Positions 1 to 7,509 of a stretch of 35,913 nucleotides of DNA are shown in pieces. Made by a program: the position numbers and the translations under genes. The notes below the pieces were generated by a model, which made no database searches, was not told where the DNA came from, and saw nothing but the letters and a program-made list of their open reading frames with translations. The stretch spans positions 1 through 35,913 of the forward strand of contig JAODBI010000037.1 of NCBI GenBank assembly GCA_025463875.1. The letters are read 5' to 3'. Origin of the DNA: Actinomycetes bacterium. Its GTDB lineage: Bacteria; Actinomycetota; Acidimicrobiia; IMCC26256; PALSA-610. Numbering within the stretch: the stretch's first letter is position 1; each line of letters begins with the position of its first letter.

Positions 1-1
1 C

Positions 2-646
2 GAAACACGTGCGAGCGATCGCTTCACACTCGAGGACGCAGCAGACGACGTGGTCGCGCTGGCCGACGCGCTGGCGCTCGAAACCTTCATCATCGTCGGC
101 TACTCCATGGGTGGCGCGATCGCGCAGCTTGTACACCTCCGTCGTCCCGAACGAGTTCGCGGTGTCGTCTTGTGCGCGACGAGTCGAAGCTTCCGCAGCG
201 CGATGCGCGAGCGCGCGGTGTTTGCGGCGTTGCCGCCGGCTCGGCTCGCGGCCCGCGTGATACCCGGCGAGGTCGTGCAGGCGGCGGCTCGCCGTGTGGC
301 CGCGCACCTCGTCGATAGCGCCTGCGATGCAGTCATCGATAGGAACCACACGTTCGATGTCGGACATACGCTCGAAGCGGCCGCGGCGCTCGGTCAATTC
401 GACTCGCGGGACTGGATCGCGCGGATCGACGTCCCCACCGCAGTCGTCGTGCACCTGCGCGACCAACTCGTTCCGACGAACCAGCAGTTCGCGCTCGCCC
501 GTGCGCTGCCGCACGCGACCGTGCACCCGTTTGACGGCGATCACTTCGGCGTGGTCAAGAAGCCGCAGATATTCGCGGCGACACTCAACGCCGCACTGCG
601 CAGCGTGCAACGCCGGACCTGTGCTCCGGCCACGCGTGCGGGTTGA
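2..646 (+). CDS. alpha/beta hydrolase, 5' end outside window
   Basis: The reading frame is already open at base 2, so the N-terminus lies upstream; 214 residues are visible. The nucleophile elbow GYSMGG is at visible residues 33-38, with Ser35 as the presumed nucleophile. A later Asp in HLRDQLVP and the His in DGDHFGVV fit the acid and base of the catalytic triad. The Leu/Arg-rich stretch after the elbow is the usual start of a cap domain. The fold is that of small esterases, haloperoxidase-like and lactonase-like enzymes; the substrate cannot be told from sequence. The gene ends 18 bases before a luxR-type gene on the same strand and probably heads or belongs to that operon. Confidence 0.85.
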   Translation, partial: ETRASDRFTLEDAADDVVALADALALETFIIVGYSMGGAIAQLVHLRRPERVRGVVLCATSRSFRSAMRERAVFAALPPARLAARVIPGEVVQAAARRVAAHLVDSACDAVIDRNHTFDVGHTLEAAAALGQFDSRDWIARIDVPTAVVVHLRDQLVPTNQQFALARALPHATVHPFDGDHFGVVKKPQIFAATLNAALRSVQRRTCAPATRAG

Positions 647-664
647 GCGAACGAAGGACGCGCG

Positions 665-961
665 GTGAAAGAGCAGTCGATTGACCGAAGCGCAGCGATC
701 GCAGTTGGGCGCATCGTTCACGACATGACCCATGTCGACGTTGACAGCCCGGACACGACCGCTTGGGCGACGCTGACCAGAGCCGAACGCACCCTCGCCG
801 CGCTCGTGGCGAAAGGGATGACGAACCGGCAGGTCGCAGAGCGCCTGTTCATTTCGCGTCACACCGTGGATGCGCACCTGCGGCACATCTTCCGCAAGCT
901 CGGTATCAACTCGCGCGTCGGCCTCGCTCACCTCGTCGCGCTTCACACACTGACCTCATAA
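665..961 (+). CDS. stand-alone LuxR-type HTH regulator (98 aa)
   Basis: GTG start preceded by GAAGGA at a good distance; an internal ATG at 725 is an alternative. Residues about 35-95 form a complete GerE/LuxR helix-turn-helix: LTRAERTLAALVAKGMTNRQ, then AERLFISRHTVDAHLRHIF and RKLGINSR. There is no receiver, PAS, autoinducer or ATPase domain, so the protein is essentially a DNA-binding module with a roughly 35-residue N-terminal arm. It lies between the hydrolase (18 bp upstream) and an HdeD-like gene (23 bp downstream), so it may control its own operon. It could act constitutively, be regulated by abundance, or compete with the larger LuxR regulator nearby; the sequence does not decide this. 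Confidence 0.85.
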   Translation: MKEQSIDRSAAIAVGRIVHDMTHVDVDSPDTTAWATLTRAERTLAALVAKGMTNRQVAERLFISRHTVDAHLRHIFRKLGINSRVGLAHLVALHTLTS

Positions 962-984
962 ACATCAAGCCCTTAGGAGGAACC

Positions 985-1623
985 ATGCTCGTGACCAATC
1001 CCTTCAGCCCCGGCACTTGGACCCGCGACCAAATCGACAACGTCAGCCGCAGTTGGTGGGTTCTGCTCGTGACCGGCATCGTCGGCGTGGTTGCCGGCGG
1101 CATCATCTTGTTCACCGACTGGAGCGTCAGTGACCTCGCCGCGTTCATCGGTGCGGTGCTGTTGTTCCGGGGCATCTTCACGATGTTCAGCGTCCCGCTC
1201 GACGGCTCCGGTCGCGGCTGGTCGGTTGCGCTGGGTGTGATCGAAGCGCTCGTCGGGCTCACAGTGTGGGTCTGGCCCGGTGCCACCCTGCTCGTCGTTG
1301 CGTTCTTCATCGGCTGGTACGTGTTGTTCAGCGGCATCATGACGATCGCCGGTTCGATCAGCGCCCGCAGCGTCCTTCCCTACTGGGGGCTCATGCTGGC
1401 CTTCGGCATCCTCGAGACCTTGTTCTCGTTCTGGCTGCTCGCCCGTCCCGGGCTCACGCTCGTCGCCGCGGTTCTGGCGCTCGGCCTCTGGTCTCTGATC
1501 TACGGCGTCATCCAGATCGTGCTCGCGTTCGAGACGAAGAACCTCTCGGCTCGGGCAGACAACGTTGACCGCAAACTCAACACCGGCTCCGGACGGTCGT
1601 TCGGTGCGGCCGCGGGCCGTTAG
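985..1623 (+). CDS. HdeD-like (DUF308) membrane protein
   Basis: 212 residues. The ATG at 985 follows a strong TTAGGAGG site, which rejects the longer in-frame extension that overlaps luxR. About six hydrophobic segments alternate with short loops; the pattern of Trp-Pro-Gly turns (VWPGATLLVV) and the final YGVIQIVLAF helix is typical of HdeD/DUF308 repeats. HdeD is an inner-membrane protein linked to acid resistance at high cell density in E. coli; actinobacterial homologues are mostly uncharacterised. The C-terminus is a polar tail of about 30 residues. It is followed after 10 bases by the next membrane gene, and a second HdeD-like protein is encoded two genes on. Confidence 0.85.
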   Translation: MLVTNPFSPGTWTRDQIDNVSRSWWVLLVTGIVGVVAGGIILFTDWSVSDLAAFIGAVLLFRGIFTMFSVPLDGSGRGWSVALGVIEALVGLTVWVWPGATLLVVAFFIGWYVLFSGIMTIAGSISARSVLPYWGLMLAFGILETLFSFWLLARPGLTLVAAVLALGLWSLIYGVIQIVLAFETKNLSARADNVDRKLNTGSGRSFGAAAGR

Positions 1624-1633
1624 GAGACATGCG

Positions 1634-2149
1634 ATGAGTGACCACCACGACCACCGCGAACGCGACGACGAGCACGGCGAGGAACGCGACGACGATGAAC
1701 AGCACATCAGCCCCTTCGTGCGCGTCGCCGATCGCGTCAGCTATGCGATGGGCACCTGGCAGAACATCGTCGTCTGGATCATCCTCGTCGGTACTTGGTT
1801 CGCGCTCGGCCCATACCTGGCCCACCACAGCGTGTTGCCCGCCTGGTTCACGTCGAACAATTTCAACTTCCCGTTGAACACGGTCACGACGATCGCGGAG
1901 CTGTACATCGGCTTCCTTGTGGGCGCATCGACCAACCGCACCGAGCGCCACAACCGCAACCAGGCCGACCGGATGGAGGCACTCGAGCAGCTCATCCACA
2001 CGGAACTGAAGCGGAACACGGCGATCACCGACAATGCGCAGACGATCGCGGAGCAGGTCCAGGCGCAGGTCCCGTTGCTCGAGCGCACGCATGCGGACGT
2101 AGCGCGCCTGCTTTCGGCGATGTCGCCGGCCCCGGCCGCGGCGACGTGA
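1634..2149 (+). CDS. small membrane protein, low-affinity iron permease-like
   Basis: 171 residues; ATG after TAGGAGA. The first 22 residues are rich in His, Asp and Glu (SDHHDHRERDDEHGEE), a possible metal-binding or simply acidic cytoplasmic arm. Two hydrophobic segments follow: one around WQNIVVWIILVGTWFALGP, and one around LNTVTTIAELYIGFLVGAST ending in NRTERHNR. The C-terminal part, with MEALEQLIHTEL, looks helical or coiled coil. The order VADRVSYAMG - TM - GP - LNTVTTI - TM - NRxxxH resembles the low-affinity iron permease family; similarity to DUF1003 proteins is the alternative. Iron transport is not shown. Its stop overlaps the start of the next gene (TGATG), so translation is coupled. 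Confidence 0.7.
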   Translation: MSDHHDHRERDDEHGEERDDDEQHISPFVRVADRVSYAMGTWQNIVVWIILVGTWFALGPYLAHHSVLPAWFTSNNFNFPLNTVTTIAELYIGFLVGASTNRTERHNRNQADRMEALEQLIHTELKRNTAITDNAQTIAEQVQAQVPLLERTHADVARLLSAMSPAPAAAT

Positions 2150-2682
2150 TGTCGCCGTTCGGACCGCCGTGGAAGCTCGGCGTGATCGGCGCGGTCGCGG
2201 TGATCGCAGGCATCGCGCTCTTGCTCGTCGACTGGACGATCGCCCAGCTCGCGGCATTCGTCGCAATGCTGCTCATCGCCCGGGGTGCGCTGCACCTCAC
2301 AACGACATCGTTCGACGGCGTCACGGGCGCGCTCGGGACGTTGCAAGGTGCGGTCGAGGCCGGCGCGGGCGTGCTGCTGTTGGCGTGGCCTCACCCCACC
2401 TTGCTCGTGCTCACCGTTCTCGTCGGCGCGATCGTGGTGGTGCAGGCCACCGTCGACGGGACGATCGTGGGCGCGACGCGTCGCGAGCACAGGCATCGGA
2501 CCGCACGGCTTGGCGCAGACGTCCTGCAGGTCGTGCTCGGGGTCGCGCTGATCGCACGACTGTCCGGGACAGTGCACGCCGCCGGGCTGATCATCGGCAT
2601 CGTCGCCATCGTCGCCGGTGGCGTCGAGATCGTGACCGCGCTCTCGTGGCGACGCGCGCCCCGACCTTTCCCCGCGTTATGA
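2149..2682 (+). CDS. second HdeD-like (DUF308) membrane protein
   Basis: 177 residues, starting at the ATG that overlaps the preceding stop. Residues from KLGVIGAVAVIAGIALLLVD onward repeat the design of the HdeD-like protein at 985-1623: six short hydrophobic helices, an ARGALHL segment after the second, and an AWPHPTLLVL turn matching VWPGATLLVV of the paralogue. It is slightly shorter and lacks the polar C-terminal tail. It is probably an envelope or acid-stress membrane protein, function unproven. The gene ends convergently with the small luxR gene on the other strand, overlapping its stop by 6 bases, which closes the first operon. Confidence 0.8.
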   Translation: MSPFGPPWKLGVIGAVAVIAGIALLLVDWTIAQLAAFVAMLLIARGALHLTTTSFDGVTGALGTLQGAVEAGAGVLLLAWPHPTLLVLTVLVGAIVVVQATVDGTIVGATRREHRHRTARLGADVLQVVLGVALIARLSGTVHAAGLIIGIVAIVAGGVEIVTALSWRRAPRPFPAL

Positions 2683-2937
2683 CGCAACTGTTTCGGTCGC
2701 CGAAACGGAACGCTCGATGACGAGGCGCGCCAGTCCGACCCGTGATCGCAGACCGAGTTTCGGAAAGATGCGGTAGAGGTGCGAGCCGACCGTACGGTGC
2801 GACATGTACAGCCGTTCGGCAATCTCCTTGTTCGAATACCCTCGTGCGACGAGATCGGAGACACGGCGCTCGGATTCGGTGAGGCTGTCCCAGCCGAACG
2901 CGGGCCCGGCTTCATGTTGTTGAGCTTGCAAACGCAT
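2677..2937 (-). CDS. stand-alone LuxR-type HTH regulator (86 aa)
   Basis: The start is set at the ATG at 2937 because GGGAG lies at the right distance; upstream in-frame codons have no such site. The product is a 20-residue leader (MRLQAQQHEAGP...) followed directly by a LuxR HTH: LTESERRVSDLVARGYSNKE, AERLYMSHRTVGSHLYRIF and PKLGLRSR. No sensory domain is present. The HTH resembles the C-terminus of the neighbouring 913-residue regulator (both carry SHRTVGSHLYRIFPKLG), and DNA similarity over this part is high (roughly 85 percent by eye over 70 bases). Promoter and first codons recur upstream of the large regulator. It may be a deletion derivative of the large gene, able to bind related operators. 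Confidence 0.85.
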   Translation of the reverse strand: MRLQAQQHEAGPAFGWDSLTESERRVSDLVARGYSNKEIAERLYMSHRTVGSHLYRIFPKLGLRSRVGLARLVIERSVSATETVAS

Positions 2938-3140
2938 TGGTCGCTCCCTTCCCATTGCACCGCGAGGCGTTCCGTTGCACGACGTGCCGGTTGGCAGATG
3001 AACGTCGCGCCGGCGGCGTCGAGTGTGCACTGCTCATGGCACCAGGATGAGGCCAACGCCGGGTCGGCGGCTTGGATGATCGGGCGACCCTTTTGAAGGA
3101 CCGTGCTCACCTGGGGTCCGGGACAGGACCCCATCTTCGG
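2911..3140 (-). repeat. promoter/leader repeat, copy 1
   Basis: About 230 bases with roughly 80 percent identity, by eye, to 6149-6375, in the same orientation. Read on the minus strand it starts next to the stop of the large luxR gene, contains the region upstream of the small luxR gene, its ribosome binding site, the ATG at 2937 and the first codons. Conserved blocks include GGATGATCGGGCG and GTTGGCAGATGAAC on the plus strand. Confidence 0.85.
2949..2980 (-). promoter_or_regulatory. operator-like direct repeat before small luxR
   Basis: Two near-identical words, TTCCCATTGCAC (2949-2960) and TTCCGTTGCAC (2970-2980), start exactly 21 bases apart, two helical turns, and lie 12-43 bases upstream of the ATG at 2937. 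The same pair with the same spacing occurs at 6187-6218. The spacing suits a dimeric activator or repressor; the cognate regulator is unknown, autoregulation by the LuxR proteins being the simplest guess. Confidence 0.45.
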
Positions 3141-3156
3141 CTCCCGTGCAGAACGG

Positions 3157-5898
3157 CTACCCCAACGCATCGCTCGTAAACGCGAGTCGCGTCGCGAGTT
3201 GTGTACGCGAGGTGATTCCGAGCTTCGGAAAGATGCGGTAGAGATGCGAGCCGACGGTTCGGTGGGAGAGAAACAGCCGTTCGGCGATCTCTCGATTCGA
3301 GAGGCCGTCGGCGGCGAGCCGCGCAATCTGCATCTCTTGCGGCGACAGCGGCTCGTGCTCCGCCTCGCGGGACACGAGCGTGCGTTCGCCGGCGGCGCGG
3401 AGTTCGGTGCGCGCCTGTTCTGCCCACGTCGTCGCACCGATCGCGCTGAGCGTGGCATAGGCCGCGCGCAGGACCGACCGCGACTCGGCGACGCGTCGTT
3501 GTCGTCGCAGCCAACTTCCGTACGCGAGTTCAATGCGCGCGCGTGCCCAGGGCCAGCGCACGAGGTCCTGACTGAGCGCCGCGAGGTAGAGGCTCTCGGT
3601 GTCGTCGTCGGCGAGCACCGCACGCGCGTATGAGAGTTGGACGTGCAGCGTTGGCGACGGCGTGATGAGCGCGGCGCGCTCGAGGTCGGCGATGATGGCG
3701 CGCGCCTGCGCAACGTGGTCCGCTCGGACGGCGGCCTCGGCGAGGAACATCACACCGCGGGAACGTTCGACGGCGTGATAGCTCGGGTCCGCGGGATTGA
3801 AGATGCGTACGAGCGCATCGAATGCTTCCGGGTAGCGACCCGCAGCCAGCCAGCCGCACCCCCGCGCGATCTGCACCATGGTGAGCAATGGGTTGAGACG
3901 GCGACTCGTCGCCAACTGCTCGACCTCTCCGGCGAGCGCCTGCGCTTTCTCGTTGTCGCCCCGGAGGCCGGCGGTGAGCGCCTCGAGGACCATGCTCCCT
4001 GTCCTCCACAGGACTTGGCCGGTCTCCTGCGCGAGACTGCGCGCCTCGGCTTCGATCGACTCGATCACGTCCAAGCTGCCGAGTTCGACGTGATCCGCGA
4101 TCTGGATCGTGAGAACCTGTGACAGCACACCGAGCCTTCCCTCCTCGCGTAGTTTCGTCTCGGCGCGGCTCAAGAAGTCGAGCGCCCGAACCGCGTCTCC
4201 GACCACCTCGGCCGACTGTCCGAGGAGCCGGAGCGCGTCGGCATCGGTGACGCTCTCGATGACGACGCGTGAGAGTCGGTCCATCACGCGGGCGGCTTGG
4301 AAGAAGGGATCGGCGATGGCGAGGGCTGCGACGTGGCGAGGGTCGTCTCCGAGATGGGAAAGCTCATCGAGAACGGCGACGACGCGGGCGCGCGCCGTCG
4401 GTCCAGTGTCGGACCACCAGCATCGGTTTGCCGCGCCGAGCAGCAGGTTGAGGGCGAGAGCGCCGTCACCGGCATCGGCCGACCGTTTGGCGATGGTGCA
4501 CAGTTCGAGCACGCGACCGGCGTCACCGGGCACGCCGTCGTCGAAGATCTCCCGCAGCCATTCCATGTGCGCGCGATCGAGGTCGGAAAGTTCGAGCTGC
4601 GACGCGGATTTGAGGAGATCGTCGACTTTGTCGGGGCGGCCGAGGCTGAATGCGTATTCGGCCGCGAGGAGCAATCGGCGGACTCGGCGCGCCGGGTCGG
4701 TCGTGAGCTCGGCGGAGCGCTCCAGGGCCCAGACCGCGGCAGCCACCGAACCGCGCTGCAGTGCGGCGCGATGGTTCTCTTCGAGCTCGTCCGCGACTGT
4801 GTCGTCGGGTGCCATGAGCACGTGCGCGCGGTGCCAGGTGCGGCGATAGGGATCGCCGGTCAAGATCTCGGCTAACGCCGTGTGCGCGGCTTGCCGGCGG
4901 GCCACAGTCTCGAATTGGAGCACGGCGGAGCGCACGAGCGGATGCCGGAACTGCACGCGCCGGTCTTCCAGGTGCACGAGGCCGGCCTGAGCGGCGGGCT
5001 CGAGCGCGTCGACCTTGGATTCCGTGCGTGCGAGCACCGACGTTGCGGCGAGGATCTCCCCCAGGTCGTCGAGAGAATCGACGGCGGCGATGAGCAGCGC
5101 GTCGCGTGTCTCGGGCGGGAGCTCGGACAGGCGACCGGCGAACGCTCGCTCCAGGCGAGCAGTGAGCGGGAGCGCCGATGCGCTCGCCGAACTGTCGTCC
5201 GGCCGCCAGGCGAGCGGGAGTTCCACGAGTGCCAGCGGATTGCCGCGCGCGGTATGCAGGATCTCGTCGAGATCCGGTCGGCTGAGGCCGACACCTGTTC
5301 TTTCGAGCAGCGCGCGTGCCCCCGGTTCGCCGAGTTCGGCGACGTCGAGTTCTTCGAGTCCAGCGGTGTGAAAGGGCCCCGAGAAGCCGCGCCGCGTCGT
5401 CCCGATGACGACGATCGGATCGCCGCTCACCCGACGTGCGACGAACGCGAGCGCCGCCTGCGTTGGTGCGTCGAGCCACTGCACATCATCGACCGTGACA
5501 AGTACCGGGCGGGACGTCGCGAGATCGCACAGCAGATTCAATGTTGCAAGCGCGACCAAGAACGGCTCCGGCGCCGAGCCGACCTCGATCCCGAACGCCT
5601 TGAACAGCGCATCGCGTTGTGCGGTTGGTAGTGCATCGATGCCGTTCAGCGCGGGGCGGAAAAGCTCGTACAACCCCGCGTACGGAAGCGCGGCCTCAGA
5701 CTCCACGCCGGTCGTCGCGAGAACGAGAAAGCCGGCGGCGTCGGCGTGATCGGCGGCGGCTTGTAACAACGTGGACTTCCCGATGCCGGGGTCGCCGATC
5801 AACATGAGCGCGCCACCATCCTCGAACGCGCCGTCGATGAGGCGGCTGAGCCGCTCGAGCTCGGATCCTCTCCCGACAACCTCGCCAACGTGAGACAT
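3157..5898 (-). CDS. LuxR-family ATPase regulator (LAL/MalT-like)
   Basis: 913 residues, the usual length for large ATP-binding LuxR (LAL) regulators. The ATG at 5898 is preferred over one ten codons upstream because GGGGA sits 7 bases before it. Residues 1-45 hold VGRGSELERL and Walker A (GDPGIGKS, 35-42); Walker B is in PVLVTVDDVQWLD near residue 120, with the STAND/AAA-type ATPase continuing to about 350. The middle is a long Ala/Leu-rich helical region of TPR type. The last 65 residues are a LuxR HTH (LSPQEMQIARLAADGLSNRE, SHRTVGSHLYRIF). Such proteins bind a ligand or partner, use ATP to switch state and activate target promoters. The ligand is unknown. A copy of the small luxR promoter region lies 270 bases upstream. 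Confidence 0.92.
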   Translation of the reverse strand: MSHVGEVVGRGSELERLSRLIDGAFEDGGALMLIGDPGIGKSTLLQAAADHADAAGFLVLATTGVESEAALPYAGLYELFRPALNGIDALPTAQRDALFKAFGIEVGSAPEPFLVALATLNLLCDLATSRPVLVTVDDVQWLDAPTQAALAFVARRVSGDPIVVIGTTRRGFSGPFHTAGLEELDVAELGEPGARALLERTGVGLSRPDLDEILHTARGNPLALVELPLAWRPDDSSASASALPLTARLERAFAGRLSELPPETRDALLIAAVDSLDDLGEILAATSVLARTESKVDALEPAAQAGLVHLEDRRVQFRHPLVRSAVLQFETVARRQAAHTALAEILTGDPYRRTWHRAHVLMAPDDTVADELEENHRAALQRGSVAAAVWALERSAELTTDPARRVRRLLLAAEYAFSLGRPDKVDDLLKSASQLELSDLDRAHMEWLREIFDDGVPGDAGRVLELCTIAKRSADAGDGALALNLLLGAANRCWWSDTGPTARARVVAVLDELSHLGDDPRHVAALAIADPFFQAARVMDRLSRVVIESVTDADALRLLGQSAEVVGDAVRALDFLSRAETKLREEGRLGVLSQVLTIQIADHVELGSLDVIESIEAEARSLAQETGQVLWRTGSMVLEALTAGLRGDNEKAQALAGEVEQLATSRRLNPLLTMVQIARGCGWLAAGRYPEAFDALVRIFNPADPSYHAVERSRGVMFLAEAAVRADHVAQARAIIADLERAALITPSPTLHVQLSYARAVLADDDTESLYLAALSQDLVRWPWARARIELAYGSWLRRQRRVAESRSVLRAAYATLSAIGATTWAEQARTELRAAGERTLVSREAEHEPLSPQEMQIARLAADGLSNREIAERLFLSHRTVGSHLYRIFPKLGITSRTQLATRLAFTSDALG

Positions 5899-6096
5899 CT
5901 CAGATTCCCCAAGAGATTCGAGCAGCATGCCTCAAGGGTGTGCGATCCGCGGGCCGGCGCGCATCCCGCGGTCCGCGTAGTCACGTGCGCTTCTGAGTCC
6001 GTCGCGGACACTGACGACATCGGAGATCGCGTAGCCCACGATGATCACTCTGCCTTCCTACCCGAATGGTCGTGGCTCCTCGGCGCGGTGGTCGGC

Positions 6097-6174
6097 CTAC
6101 CGTGCGCGGCGATTTCGCAGAGCCGGCCCCGCCGAACGTGGGCGCGCTTCATTTCCTTGTGCTTGCAAACCCAT
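6097..6174 (-). pseudogene. 25-codon luxR leader remnant or upstream ORF
   Basis: Within repeat copy 2, an ATG at 6174 with AAAGGAG upstream opens a frame of 25 codons beginning MGLQAQGNEARPRSAGP, matching the start of the small LuxR protein (MRLQAQQHEAGP). It then stops instead of entering an HTH. It is either the stump of a second small luxR gene or a leader peptide ORF upstream of the large regulator; the good ribosome binding site is retained. Confidence 0.55.
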
Positions 6175-6375
6175 TTCCTGACTCCTTTCCCGTTGCACCG
6201 CGAGCCGTTCCGTTGCACGATGACCCAGTTGGCAGATGAACATCGCGCCGGCGGCGTCCAGTTCGCACCGTTCATCGCACCAGGATGACGCCAACGCCGG
6301 GCCCGCGGCTTGGATGATCGGGCGGTCCTTTTGGAGGAACGTGCTCACCTCGGTCGGGTCACGACCCCATCTTCG
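6149..6375 (-). repeat. promoter/leader repeat, copy 2
   Basis: Direct repeat of 2911-3140. It lies in the divergent space between the large luxR gene (minus) and the araC gene (plus) and ends 22 bases before the araC start. Bases 5899-6096, between this repeat and the large luxR start, hold no gene I can support; they are probably leader sequence of the large luxR transcript. Confidence 0.85.
6187..6218 (-). promoter_or_regulatory. operator-like direct repeat, second copy
   Basis: TTCCCGTTGCAC (6187-6198) and TTCCGTTGCAC (6208-6218) repeat the 21-base-spaced pair seen before the small luxR gene. Located between the large luxR and the araC-family gene, it could serve either or both. Confidence 0.45.
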
Positions 6376-6397
6376 GATCCGACGACCGGAGGCGCCC

Positions 6398-7288
6398 GTG
6401 ACGGAGAAACTCATCCGCCCCGATGAACTCCCGCAATGGGTGCCGGGCGCGGTGACCGTTGCCACCCCTGAAAGCGGCTGGGACGGCGTGTCGGTGCGGG
6501 GATACCGCTACACCGAATCTGATGTCGGCGTGCCGCCCATGCGCGACTACCTCATCGTCGCTTATGCGTACGGCGTCACGCGCATGGACCGCGAGTTCCA
6601 GGGCCGCTGGAAGCACGAAGACTTGGGTCCCGGTGACGTCTCGCTGCTGACACGCGCCGCCGAGTCCCATTGGCACTGGCCGGAGGACATCGAGGTCGTG
6701 CACGTGTACCTCACCGGCGACCGGTTGGCGCAGATCTGCGCCGACGTCTACGAAAGGGACGTGGCGAGTGTCGAGCTCCGCGACGTGCTCAAGGCCGGAG
6801 ATCCGGACCTGCACCGCACCGCGATGCTGATCGCCGACGAAGCGAAGCAGGGCGGATTGGGCGGTCGATGCTATGTCGACGCCCTCACGTGCCAGCTCGC
6901 CATCCAGATCCTGCGCCGGCACGCCGACGCCGCCTTTCCCGAGCTTCCGATCGGCGGCCGGCTGAGCGCGCGCGAAATCCGAGCGGTGACCGAGTTCATC
7001 GATGCTCACCTCGACGAGCAGCTGTCGCTCGCCCACCTGGCGCAAACCGTGTCCTTGAGCCAATACCACTTCGCGCGTCGCTTCCGGGAAGCGACCGGCA
7101 CCACCCCGCATCGGTTCGTCACCGAACGTCGCGTCGAGCGCGCGGTGCGATTGCTCACGAGCTCGACGCTGCCGATCAGCGTCGTGGCGAACTCCTGCGG
7201 GTTCTCGGATCAGAGTCACCTGACGCGCGTGTTCCAACAATGGTTCGGTGCAACGCCGCGTGCCATCCGATTGCGTGCATCGACGTAG
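6398..7288 (+). CDS. AraC-family transcriptional regulator
   Basis: 296 residues from a GTG with GGAGG 7 bases upstream; longer in-frame starts run into the repeat and lack a site. Residues 1-185 form the variable sensor half, with a cupin-like run of short strands (GPGDVSLL, HWHWPEDIEVVHVYL). Residues about 191-296 form the double HTH: FIDAHLDEQLSLAHLAQTVS, SQYHFARRFREATGTTPHRF and the second helix pair around VANSCGFSDQSHLTRVFQQ. It is divergent from the large luxR gene across the repeated promoter segment, and the isochorismatase-fold gene follows 221 bases downstream on the same strand as a possible target. The inducer cannot be inferred. Confidence 0.9.
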   Translation: MTEKLIRPDELPQWVPGAVTVATPESGWDGVSVRGYRYTESDVGVPPMRDYLIVAYAYGVTRMDREFQGRWKHEDLGPGDVSLLTRAAESHWHWPEDIEVVHVYLTGDRLAQICADVYERDVASVELRDVLKAGDPDLHRTAMLIADEAKQGGLGGRCYVDALTCQLAIQILRRHADAAFPELPIGGRLSAREIRAVTEFIDAHLDEQLSLAHLAQTVSLSQYHFARRFREATGTTPHRFVTERRVERAVRLLTSSTLPISVVANSCGFSDQSHLTRVFQQWFGATPRAIRLRAST

Positions 7289-7509
7289 GTCTATGCGCTC
7301 GCGGACGCGGACACATCGGCGCCGTCGAACGCCATATCCCGTCGACATGACGACCACACGATCAACCACCGCCCTGCTTACGCGCGTCTCCGCACTGCCG
7401 GCATCGTCACATTCAGTCGTCTGACCGAAGCGGTGCTTGGGCGCGCGTCGTCATCATGGATGCCGCAAGTCTCGAGCACACAGCGGAACCGACCTCTCGA
7501 GGAGTGACG

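Noticed and set aside
2938-3120. A minus-strand frame open through both repeat copies (for example VSTVLQKGRPIIQAA against VSTFLQKDRPIIQAA).
   Set aside because: Protein identity is only slightly above what the DNA identity would give by chance, and there is no start with a ribosome site; treated as promoter/leader DNA, though a test of substitution pattern would be worthwhile.
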